The position numbers were made by a program, and so were the translations under genes. From positions 558,001 through 622,000 of the forward strand of contig JADJPE010000005.1 in NCBI GenBank assembly GCA_016713425.1: a stretch of 64,000 nt of DNA, read 5' to 3'. The notes below the pieces were generated by a model. It saw nothing but the letters and a program-made list of their open reading frames with translations, had not been told where the DNA came from and did no database searches. The DNA is from Deltaproteobacteria bacterium. Lineage in GTDB: Bacteria > Myxococcota > Kuafuiibacteriia > Kuafuiibacteriales > Kuafuiibacteriaceae. Of this stretch, positions 1 through 7,849 are shown in pieces (the stretch's first letter is position 1; each line of letters begins with the position of its first letter).

Positions 1-1165
1 CGGACTTTCCCTGACCGACATCATTCAGGCCTTCGGGATGGCCAAGCGAAGTGTCACGGTCAAAGCGGGTGCCAGCGGGCTCATCTACATGCGCAACGGC
101 GAGATTATCCACGCGGTCGATGGGCCGCGCACTGGGGTGGATGCGCTCAAGAGCGTGCTCTTCAACAAGATCCCGTCGTTGGAGACGGGGCCGCTCGAGC
201 CCTGCGAAGAGACGATCGAGCAAAGCCTGGACTCCTTGCTCCTCGATGTGATGGTCGAAAAGGACACGTCCTCTCGAGACCTCGGGCTCCTCGAGAAGGA
301 AGGAGAAAGTCCTGCGCCCATGGACAACGACGAGATCGGGTTCGATCTCGTGGCCGACGATACAGACGGCGCGGGCCCTCCAGGGGGCGCGGACCACGCA
401 GGCGAGAGCACTTCCGAAGATGCCACATTCGAAGACGCCACATGCGAAAACGCGGACGACACGACCCCACCGCGCGCAAGCGGTCACGTCGATAACGCCC
501 GGGACTTCGCCTTTGCGTTCGATGATGCAACCGTTCCGCACACCTCGACCGCCGAGCTCGGTTCCACCGAGGTATCCCCCGCGAAACGCCCCGCATGGGT
601 TCCGATCGCGGTGGCCACCGCCGCCCTAGCCATCGCCGCGAGTCTGGGCCTTGGCTTCTTGCTTCTGCGATCGTCGGAGCCAGCGCACCCGACCATCGAG
701 CCAAGCCTCGCAACGCGGCCGTCCCCCGCAACACCGCCTCGGCGCGCAACGCGCGCAATGCCGCCCGAACCCACGACGCCGCCAACACGCCCGGCGCCAA
801 CCACCGCCGCAGGAGAGACCACCCCTCTAGGAGAGGCCACCGCTCTAGGAGAGACCACAACCGGCGAGGCATCGGATCCGACGACAAAGACCGAAGACGA
901 GCCGTCCGCCCTAGGCAACCAGGAAGACGAGCGCCACGCGCACGCGAACACCCAGCCGAGCGCGCAACCAAACGCCCAGCCGAGCGGACCGCCGAACACA
1001 CCGCCGAACACACAGCCGAACACACAGCCGAACGCGCAGCCGAGCAACGGCGACGCGCCTCGTCGACGAACGAAACGACGCGTTGGGGCGCGCACTCGCC
1101 CGCCCGCGCAGCCGTCGACGCCCTCGTCCGTGCGGTCAAAGCTCAAGTCGAATCCATACGATTGA
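1..1165 (+). CDS. DUF4388 (PATAN) domain protein with one membrane helix, 5' partial
   Basis: The gene enters from the left edge; the reading frame is open from base 2 (GLSLTDIIQAFGMAKRSVTV) and stops at 1165. The first ~55 visible residues match the DUF4388 pattern: LTDIIQ, a G.iY..nGeIihA core, then the 'G..AL..vL' helix. This domain is common in deltaproteobacterial gliding and signalling proteins and probably mediates protein interaction rather than catalysis. An acidic, low-complexity linker follows, then a single transmembrane helix (WVPIAVATAALAIAASLGLG, about residue 187-210 counted from the methionine at base 38). The C-terminal ~160 residues are a Pro/Thr-rich tail with QPNAQPSG/PPNTQPN-type repeats and a basic end. 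The charge pattern suggests an N-terminal cytoplasmic domain and a periplasmic tail. The specific role is unknown. Confidence 0.75.
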   Translation, partial: GLSLTDIIQAFGMAKRSVTVKAGASGLIYMRNGEIIHAVDGPRTGVDALKSVLFNKIPSLETGPLEPCEETIEQSLDSLLLDVMVEKDTSSRDLGLLEKEGESPAPMDNDEIGFDLVADDTDGAGPPGGADHAGESTSEDATFEDATCENADDTTPPRASGHVDNARDFAFAFDDATVPHTSTAELGSTEVSPAKRPAWVPIAVATAALAIAASLGLGFLLLRSSEPAHPTIEPSLATRPSPATPPRRATRAMPPEPTTPPTRPAPTTAAGETTPLGEATALGETTTGEASDPTTKTEDEPSALGNQEDERHAHANTQPSAQPNAQPSGPPNTPPNTQPNTQPNAQPSNGDAPRRRTKRRVGARTRPPAQPSTPSSVRSKLKSNPYD

Positions 1166-1214
1166 TCGCGCCGGGTCTTGCGTACGCGTTTGGTTGCGTC
1201 CAAGAAGTGTCCAA

Positions 1215-1979
1215 GTGCTGAGCGGAATCGTTGCCGTGGTATCGTCCGTCGTCGTCTCATCGTTCGCAGCAGACGCAACGAGGACATCGACAACGGGCAA
1301 CGTCTTCCGCAACGAGGCAAGTGCCACGACGTCCCCGTGGAGGCTCGAGCTTTCGGCGGGCACTCAGTTCCCCGCCGATGTGGATGTTCGCGCAACGCTC
1401 GAAGGACCTCATCGACTCCTTGGATCGTTGTCGGTGGGGCTCTTGCCGTCCGCGTTCGTCGACGTGCTCAACGAGGTCCTTGTCAGCGCGAAAGCTTATG
1501 ACCAGAGCACAGCGGATCTCATTCAAACCGCGCTCAAAGATTCCTTGGTTGTTCGGATGAGAGTTGGCTGGAGACCATTCGAAGACCATGGCTTCTACTT
1601 CATGGGAGGCTACGGCTTCGCGGCGCTTGGAGGCGGCGTGAACGGCATCGAGCTCTTGGCCCTGGCCTCCGGAAAACCGGCTCCGTCGAATGCCGAGGCA
1701 CGTTTCGCGACGGCATCGATGGACGCCCTAGTGCATCAGCTCGACGTCGAGATTGGATGGACGTGGCTTCTCTGGGAGCGGCTCTTCGTCCAAGCGTCGC
1801 TCGGTGGATTCGTCACGCTGTCGTCGAACACGACAGTCACCCCCGACGGGTCGAGTGCCCAAGTCAACGCGGCACTCGCGCCTCTTGCCGCCTCAGGCGA
1901 GGCCTACCTGAACGACACGATTCAGACGTATGTGCACAGTCCCATCTTGGGCGTGAGACTCGGATGGATAGTCTTCTGA
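1215..1979 (+). CDS. Probable secreted outer-membrane beta-barrel protein
   Basis: A 254-residue protein of unrecognised family. A GTG at 1215 gives MLSGIVAVVSSVVVSSFAAD, a plausible Sec signal peptide with cleavage near AAD. The same frame is open back to 1083, but that part overlaps the upstream gene and looks non-coding. The mature protein has alternating hydrophobic/aromatic strands (WRLELSAGTQF, FYFMGGYGFAALGGG, LDVEIGWTWLLWERLFVQAS, LGVRLGWIVF) and ends in an aromatic residue, as expected for an outer-membrane barrel of 8-10 strands. It lies 49 bp after the DUF4388 gene and may share its transcript. The substrate or role cannot be told. Confidence 0.6.
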   Translation: MLSGIVAVVSSVVVSSFAADATRTSTTGNVFRNEASATTSPWRLELSAGTQFPADVDVRATLEGPHRLLGSLSVGLLPSAFVDVLNEVLVSAKAYDQSTADLIQTALKDSLVVRMRVGWRPFEDHGFYFMGGYGFAALGGGVNGIELLALASGKPAPSNAEARFATASMDALVHQLDVEIGWTWLLWERLFVQASLGGFVTLSSNTTVTPDGSSAQVNAALAPLAASGEAYLNDTIQTYVHSPILGVRLGWIVF

Positions 1980-2013
1980 GCCGAACGAGGGCGCCGCGGA
2001 CTTTCTCCACAGG

Positions 2014-3861
2014 CTACGGAACGCAGCACGACGACGGCATCTCGAACGGAACGCAAGCGGGCGCTCCGTTCGCATCCAAGCTCTGAATGCGACGATCGCC
2101 CCCCAGATCGCCCCCTAGATCGAACCACGCGCAGAGCGGAAGCCCGCACAGGTGGCGGACGGAATCACAGCACGAAGCCGGAACGGCTGTCGATTGGACT
2201 TCACGTACTGTTGCCATGAACGGGTCAAACGCCTGCTCGCAGGCGAGGCTTGCCGAGGCCTTTTCTTCTGCGGGCATCGCGAGATCACCTGCCACGACGA
2301 ATCGCCCTGCATCGCCCTGCCCGTCGATCGGCCGTGCCGCACCCGCACCCGCACCCGCACCCGCACCCGCACCCGCACCCGCACCCGCACCCGCACCCGC
2401 ACCGTCATCGGCTCCCGTTGTCTCTCCGCGCGTGACAAGCTGCGGAACCGCGTAAGGATTGTACGCGACATCGGGCGCGCCCATTTCGTTTGGAATGCGC
2501 CAGAACTGGCCGGAAACCTGGCCTCCGGACAACAACAGGCCGGTTGGAGAGACGGTCGACGATACCGAGACCGGCATAGCGCCCGCGAGTCCGTGCGAGA
2601 CATAGACATCGTAGCGTCCCGCCGGAAGTTCTGCGCAGACGACGGGTCCTGCCTCATAGGTTTGGGCGATGTTTCCGGGCGCCGCGTACGGAATGAGACA
2701 CGACGGATCGGTCGTACTAAGCCGCACGATGGCGACGGGCGGGATGGCGAGATCGACGCTGAATGCCGACGCGACACCCGCGGGAACAACGGGGTGCGCA
2801 ACGAAGAATACGTCGGGCACGCCCACGGCCTTTTCGCTCAAGGTCTGGGCGCGCTGAAAGAGGACGACCGGCTGCACCCATGGCACTTGGTAGGTCGGGC
2901 CAAGTATCGGGTGGAGGTCGGGCGTGCCATCTCCGTCCATGTCAACAGCGCGGAAGTAGAATGCGCGCGTCACTGGGTTGCTCACCCAGTCGAGTCCCAC
3001 CTTTTCAAGCACCGGTCCGTAGGGCGCGCTGCCCAGATCCGGCAACAGAAGTCGAGTGCGCGTCATGGCCAAGAGCCCACCCGCCAAACCCGCGACATCG
3101 GCGGCCAGCGGAAAGCTCGCCAAGCTCGAGAGCGCCATTCGGTCTCCATTCAACTCAGCGATCGGTGGCTCGGTCGTCACCGGCAACGCGAGCGTCACGG
3201 TGATGCCTCGAACCCGCTGCCCATTGGGGAACTTCGCCAAAGGACCCACCGAAATGATTGCGGGTGTCGCCGCCTCGAGAGATCCGGTGAACGCCCCTCC
3301 AAGCAGATCGCCTCGCGTCGCGCTCTGGCGCACGCCGTACAATGGATTCAGGTTTGCGTCGTCGTCCCAAACGCCGACGATGCGATAGTGGGCCGGGCTT
3401 TCCGCATCGCTTCCGTTGAGATGAACTCCGGGCCACACGAATGAAGTGCTGCGGGTGAGGATGCGGTCATCGTCCTCGCCCGTCCGACAGTCCGTAGGTC
3501 GGTTGAAGAGATCCTCGCCGTGGATCAACAACATCGAAGCGGGCAGCCCACTGCCGGTCGGCGGTGGCGGATCTGCTAGAGAGAAGAGGCTCAGGAGTGC
3601 TCGTCCTTTCACCTCGTTGCTTGCGTCGCAGACAGGTGGCGGTCCGATGTAGTTCAGCGTTCCTTCGATGCTCGCGCGTGGGTCCGGCGCCCGCCCGCCT
3701 TCGGCAACCGTCTTCTCCTTGGTGGGCTCACAGCCTCCGGCGAATGGACCCATCCCGAGAAGAATGACCATGGCCGTCCCGAACCCAAGGCTCGAGGACT
3801 TGAAGGTGGAGGCCGCAAAGCCGCTCATTTGACTCATCGATTGTCGAACCATTGTATCCAT
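2014..3861 (-). CDS. Lipoprotein with Gly-Ala repeat linker and Cys-rich end
   Basis: About 615 residues, encoded just downstream of the TonB receptor on the same strand. ATG at 3861 (or 3852, preceded by an AGGA at suitable spacing) gives a long n-region, a hydrophobic core (GTAMVILLGMGPFAGGC) and lipobox Cys44, so the protein is probably membrane-anchored. The same frame can also start at a TTG at 3924 that overlaps the receptor stop codon. The body has beta-rich segments with repeated 'VTLALPV'/'VDLAIPP' strands and a D.DGDG.PD calcium-type loop (VDMDGDGTPD). A (Gly-Ala)n stretch from a hexanucleotide repeat precedes a Cys-rich C-terminus (CCDSVRHLCGLPLC, SSCCVP). Co-orientation suggests a surface partner of the receptor. 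No family was recognised. Confidence 0.65.
   Translation of the reverse strand: MDTMVRQSMSQMSGFAASTFKSSSLGFGTAMVILLGMGPFAGGCEPTKEKTVAEGGRAPDPRASIEGTLNYIGPPPVCDASNEVKGRALLSLFSLADPPPPTGSGLPASMLLIHGEDLFNRPTDCRTGEDDDRILTRSTSFVWPGVHLNGSDAESPAHYRIVGVWDDDANLNPLYGVRQSATRGDLLGGAFTGSLEAATPAIISVGPLAKFPNGQRVRGITVTLALPVTTEPPIAELNGDRMALSSLASFPLAADVAGLAGGLLAMTRTRLLLPDLGSAPYGPVLEKVGLDWVSNPVTRAFYFRAVDMDGDGTPDLHPILGPTYQVPWVQPVVLFQRAQTLSEKAVGVPDVFFVAHPVVPAGVASAFSVDLAIPPVAIVRLSTTDPSCLIPYAAPGNIAQTYEAGPVVCAELPAGRYDVYVSHGLAGAMPVSVSSTVSPTGLLLSGGQVSGQFWRIPNEMGAPDVAYNPYAVPQLVTRGETTGADDGAGAGAGAGAGAGAGAGAGAGAARPIDGQGDAGRFVVAGDLAMPAEEKASASLACEQAFDPFMATVREVQSTAVPASCCDSVRHLCGLPLCAWFDLGGDLGGDRRIQSLDANGAPACVPFEMPSSCCVP
2339..2404 (+). 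repeat. Hexanucleotide tandem repeat (GCACCC, 11 units)
   Basis: Eleven perfect or near-perfect copies of GCACCC, the last reading GCACCG. They encode an alternating Gly-Ala run in the minus-strand lipoprotein. The unit is a multiple of 3, so slippage changes linker length without shifting the frame. Confidence 0.9.
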
Positions 3862-3866
3862 CCTGT

Positions 3867-3902
3867 GAGCTGAAGCTTGAGTGGGAGCTGAAGCTTGAGT
3901 CG
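3867..3902 (+). repeat. Two 18-bp direct repeats between receptor and lipoprotein genes
   Basis: Two copies of an 18-bp unit (GAGCTGAAGCTTGAGTGG, then ..TCG), with a degenerate third GAGCTAAAC. They lie in the short gap between the TonB receptor stop and the likely lipoprotein start. If the TTG at 3924 were used, they would be coding. Confidence 0.8.
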
Positions 3903-3920
3903 GAGCTAAACGGACGCGCC

Positions 3921-6863
3921 TCAAAGCTTGAGCGCCAGCGATCCGAGCACCCGAGCCCCGAGACGCTGCCCGTACGGATGCTGACGGTGTTCGTTGTTCG
4001 TAACGTTATAGCCCGTCACGGCCACCTCGGCTTGGTCCTCCAAGAACGAGTACGAAACGCGCGCATTGGCCAGGTAGTACGCTGGCACTTCCCGCGTCTC
4101 GGCCGAACCGTCTGCCGTGAGCTCCGTCCAAAGCTGCCGACTCGCGAAGTGCACGTCGGCGGACAAGGCAAGACCCATGTCGAACCGATAGCGCGCACCC
4201 AAGTTCAGCTTGTGAACGCTCGTGCGCTCATCGAACTTGTACTCGCTCACCTGGCCCGCACCGGTCATGATCTTCTCCAGCGCATAGTTTGCGTACACGT
4301 CGAGACCTTGGATCGGATAGATTCGAGTCGAAAGCTCGGTTCCCAGGGCATGATAGGCAGTGTCCTGATTGCGGTAGGGCGCGAATCCTTGCGAAAACAC
4401 GCCGAGAAACGGGTCGAACTCCGCCGTCGCACCGGAGGCGATATCGGCGACCGTTGGGTTCTCGGAAGGATCGGGACTCGGAATCGGCGCGAGGTCGGTC
4501 ACGTGATTGTAATATCCGACAACCTCGAAATCGAAGGAACTCGAGGCGAAATTCGCATAGGAAAGCTCCACCGACAGGATCGACTCTGGGTTGAGGTTAT
4601 TGCCCCCAAGCTCGGCCCCTTGCGTCGTTCCGGTTACCGCCGGCGTTGCGCCCGGGATTTCAAGATTCGCACCCACGTTCACGTAGCTCTCGAGAAAGCT
4701 CGGCGTTCGGAACGCCGACCCGGCCGCAAGGCGCACGGCAGACTCCGCGGAGGGACGGTAGATCAGCGCGCCGCGGGGCGAGATCGGCGGCTTCGACAAA
4801 AGTGGGTGGAAATCGGCCCGGATGCTTCCCTGAAAGCTCAGCGCGCCCGTGAGACGCAAGTTATCCTGCATAAACACCGCAAAATGGTCTTCGGCGTGGT
4901 CGCGGTCGAGATAGTTCCATCCGACCTGCTTCCTGCGATACGCACCGCCAATTTGGAAGTTGTGGGGAACCAGGAAATCGAATCGCTTCGAGAAGATGCC
5001 CTCGACGTCGAGCGTGTTCGTCGTTGCATCGAAAAGGTACGGGTTCTCTCCGAGACGTACATACTGAGGTCCGCCGCTGGCATCGAAATGATGGTAGAAG
5101 ACGCGAAGAAGGCCGTGCTTCGAGTCGAGCTGCGCCGACGCAAAGGCGTTGAGATTGAGATCCATCCCGAAGTCACGAAGACCGCTCGTCGCCTGCCACT
5201 CAACCCGTCCGTGGGACGCGCCACCTCGTACAACCAGGCCGAGCTCAGGGGCCAAACGATAGGCAAGCGCACTGTTCGCGCGAACGACCCGCCATGATTG
5301 GTCCTGTGCCTTGAAATTACGTGCGATATCGACGCGCTGATCCGAGACTTCCTGGGAGAATCGAAGCGCGTTGTCGAGGCCCGCCGCGAAACGGTATGCA
5401 AGCCGTCCTGCCTGTCCGCTCGTCGAGGCATGCTCGTGAAGCCACTCGTGACTTCCGGCGCTCGCGAAGACCTCGACACCTGGGTCCTCGCCAGGTCGTC
5501 GAGTGATGATGTTGACGACGCCTGAGAAAGCATCGGCACCATAGAGCGCCGACGCCGGACCGCGGATGATCTCGATCCGCTCGATATCCTCAGGACCTAT
5601 GGTCAAGCTATGCCAAAATGTTGTGCCGAGCATGTCCGTGTACACGGATCGTCCATCGACGAGCACAAGAAGTCGGTTCGAGAGACGCTGATTGAATCCA
5701 CGAAGACTCACGTTGAGATCCGAAGGCGAAGCCGTCATCACGTCCGCGCCTGGGACGCGACGAAGCAACTCCGGAATGCTCGACAGCCCACTGGAACGGA
5801 TCTCTTCTCGCGTAATGATATGGGTCGCGCTCGGCGCATCGAGGGGCGACTGCACGTAGCGCGACGCCGACACGAGCTGGGCGTCGTACACGTTGTCCTC
5901 GAGCGTAGGTCCGGCGTTGGCAACAGTGGAAGTTCCCGCACCACTCGCCGCCTGCTGCGGGCGCTCGACTTGGGTCGCGGCCGCCATCCCCGAGGGTGGA
6001 GGCGACGCTCCGATCGATCCTTCTCGTGAACCCTCTCGTGAATCCTCTCGTGAACCCTCTAAAGCCTTCGAAGCGCTCGTAGCGCCATCCTCATCCTCAC
6101 GGCCCTGCCCGACGGGTCGAGCGCCGGATCGAGCGCCGGATCGAACGCCAATCCGGGCGCCATTCCCAACCTCGGCTGGCGCGTTATCATCCAATCTCGG
6201 CGCTCGTTTCCCCCTCGCGTCTTCCGCCTCCGCTTCACGCGCGCGCGCCAACCGGGCCTGCTCAAGACGCTGGATGTCGAGCTCCAGCTTCGAGAGATCG
6301 CGCGCTGCACTGCGGAGAGATGCGCTGTCCGTGGTCCTCGCCAACGACTCGAGCAAAACACGCGACCTTCCGATTGGGCTCAAGTCGATCATCGAAAGCG
6401 GAAGCAAGTTCGACGCCCCACCCGGCGCGGAACCGTTTGGCGAAGTTCCGTCCGAAGCCGCATCGAGGACATCGACGGGCGCGATCAGCGAAGGGAGCTT
6501 CTCGCGAAGAGATGCAACCAACGCCTCCACGCGTTCCGCGTCCTCGGGCGAGCTGGCCAGATACTGCTGGAAGTAGTCGATGGCCTCGCTCACCATGCCT
6601 TGCTCTGCGTAGAGCTGCGCGATGTTGAACAAGACGTTCGCGTGCGGGAGCGCAGCTTGCGCCTGCTTGAGCTCGTCGATCGCCTGAAGTGGTTGGCCGA
6701 CATCGACCAGTCTCATCGCTTCCCTGAAGTGTCGCCGAGCTTCCGTCCGACGGTCGGCTCTCGCCTCGGGCGGACCGAGCACGACGAATGCCCCTACAAT
6801 CAGCAGCCAAGCAGCGACCAAAGGAAGCGGAGCGAGCTTGAACGCACGATATCGTCGCGACAC
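3921..6863 (-). CDS. TonB-dependent outer-membrane receptor with N-terminal TPR and linker
   Basis: A 980-residue receptor for energised uptake across the outer membrane. It has a signal peptide (about 1-36, ending EARA), one or two TPR units (about 37-120: FREAMRLVDVGQPLQAIDEL, ANVLFNIAQLYAEQGMVSEA), and a low-complexity linker with RSGA and SREGS repeats (about 235-285). The plug domain follows (about 335-455: HIITREEIRSSGLSSIPELL, RLLVLVDGRSVY, IERIEIIRGPASALYGADAF, GVVNIITRR), then a long beta-barrel ending RVLGSLALKL. The TonB-box-like motif is probably VYDAQLVSAS at about 325. The plug type (VPGADV, 'LVLVDGRSVY') resembles the colicin I/vitamin B12/siderophore receptor group, but the ligand cannot be assigned. 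The TPR before the plug is unusual outside Myxococcota and could contact a periplasmic partner. Confidence 0.9.
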   Translation of the reverse strand: MSRRYRAFKLAPLPLVAAWLLIVGAFVVLGPPEARADRRTEARRHFREAMRLVDVGQPLQAIDELKQAQAALPHANVLFNIAQLYAEQGMVSEAIDYFQQYLASSPEDAERVEALVASLREKLPSLIAPVDVLDAASDGTSPNGSAPGGASNLLPLSMIDLSPIGRSRVLLESLARTTDSASLRSAARDLSKLELDIQRLEQARLARAREAEAEDARGKRAPRLDDNAPAEVGNGARIGVRSGARSGARPVGQGREDEDGATSASKALEGSREDSREGSREGSIGASPPPSGMAAATQVERPQQAASGAGTSTVANAGPTLEDNVYDAQLVSASRYVQSPLDAPSATHIITREEIRSSGLSSIPELLRRVPGADVMTASPSDLNVSLRGFNQRLSNRLLVLVDGRSVYTDMLGTTFWHSLTIGPEDIERIEIIRGPASALYGADAFSGVVNIITRRPGEDPGVEVFASAGSHEWLHEHASTSGQAGRLAYRFAAGLDNALRFSQEVSDQRVDIARNFKAQDQSWRVVRANSALAYRLAPELGLVVRGGASHGRVEWQATSGLRDFGMDLNLNAFASAQLDSKHGLLRVFYHHFDASGGPQYVRLGENPYLFDATTNTLDVEGIFSKRFDFLVPHNFQIGGAYRRKQVGWNYLDRDHAEDHFAVFMQDNLRLTGALSFQGSIRADFHPLLSKPPISPRGALIYRPSAESAVRLAAGSAFRTPSFLESYVNVGANLEIPGATPAVTGTTQGAELGGNNLNPESILSVELSYANFASSSFDFEVVGYYNHVTDLAPIPSPDPSENPTVADIASGATAEFDPFLGVFSQGFAPYRNQDTAYHALGTELSTRIYPIQGLDVYANYALEKIMTGAGQVSEYKFDERTSVHKLNLGARYRFDMGLALSADVHFASRQLWTELTADGSAETREVPAYYLANARVSYSFLEDQAEVAVTGYNVTNNEHRQHPYGQRLGARVLGSLALKL

Positions 6864-7266
6864 GACTCCTCCTTAGTCGATATTGGACGCCCATCCAATT
6901 GCCGACACTGGGCTCGGGAGCAGACCTCGACCGTAGGGGGGGGACAAAGGTGGGAGAAGGTCGGAGGATGATGTGATCCGGGTGCTTGGTATCTATCGAA
7001 TGGAGACATGCCGCGTGTCGCTCGAGTGCGCGCTGATTGATCCTCAAATGCGCGGTGTGTGGGTGGGCCTCGGTCGCCCCGAGATCCGAGTCCAAGCCCG
7101 ACGAGTCGAAGGCGCTGGCGCAGAAATCATGCGCCCGGTCTGCGGAGTCCGCGCAAGAAAACCTCCTCCCAACAGTCCGTTGCCCGCAACCCAGACCGAG
7201 AACCTTCGATAAACCTGAGTCTGGATCGAAGGGCAACCGCGGTCCCGACAGAAAGGGAAGCATCAC
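6864..7266. other. Intergenic region between divergent genes
   Basis: About 400 bp separating the divergent TonB receptor and the small plus-strand gene. It must hold the receptor promoter and probably that of the next gene. A run of eight G is present at about 6935-6943. I see no convincing gene or RNA; the open frames here lack coding character. Confidence 0.4.
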
Positions 7267-7659
7267 ATGCAAGTCATAGCGGATCGAAACGCTGCCGTGG
7301 GCTACGTCGGGTCGCACTCGAATCACGGACACACGCCCAGCGAGCGCATTTCACTGCAAGTCACGGTCGACCCATCGTCGCTCCGCGCACGCCTCGGGGA
7401 CGGATTCGATCGCGTGGAGCACGTCTATGGGCGCGTGCCACGCTACGAAGCTGGAGGCGTCAAATACGAAAAGGTCGAAGTACCTTTTCACACCAACCGA
7501 ACCGGAGCAGACGAGTACGCCTGCTTTCTCCCAGAAACCGCTGACGTTCGCGCCATTCGCCAGGAAGGCGTGTCATTCTTCCTCGAGACCAAAGGCCATG
7601 TCGAGCTCCAGAATTGGGGTGACAACGTGTTCCCGCGCGGCGCCTTCGGCCCCTACTAA
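7267..7659 (+). CDS. Small hypothetical protein
   Basis: A 130-residue protein of no recognised family. ATG at 7267 is preceded by AAAGGGAAG at ribosome-binding distance, which supports the start. The sequence looks like a compact alpha/beta domain (RISLQVTVDPSSLRARLGDG, VEVPFHTNR, GVSFFLETKGHVEL) with no signal peptide, membrane segment or catalytic motif that I recognise. It ends in FGPY. It stands alone between the receptor promoter region and the transglycosylase gene. It is probably a real gene because frame and RBS agree, but its function is unknown. Confidence 0.5.
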   Translation: MQVIADRNAAVGYVGSHSNHGHTPSERISLQVTVDPSSLRARLGDGFDRVEHVYGRVPRYEAGGVKYEKVEVPFHTNRTGADEYACFLPETADVRAIRQEGVSFFLETKGHVELQNWGDNVFPRGAFGPY

Positions 7660-7849
7660 AACAGAGGCGCTCGGGTTGTAGATCATGTGGACGTAGGCTC
7701 GTCCGTGAGGCGGCCCCACCGTGGGACAGCCGTAGGATAGGGAGAGCACCGAACAGCGCACCGGTCAGAACGACCGCCCCACCCCTCGGGCGGCATGAAT
7801 ATCGTCCGAATCCTCGCGAGCCACGCCGCTTGAGGGTACCTTCTTCGGC

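Noticed and set aside
2152..3444. 430-codon plus-strand open frame
   Set aside because: Antisense to the lipoprotein gene; it is kept open by GC-rich codon bias, has no domain and includes a Thr-Arg run from the hexanucleotide repeat.
3852..5297. 481-codon plus-strand open frame
   Set aside because: Fully antisense to the beta-barrel part of the TonB receptor, with Arg/Glu-rich composition and no recognisable fold.
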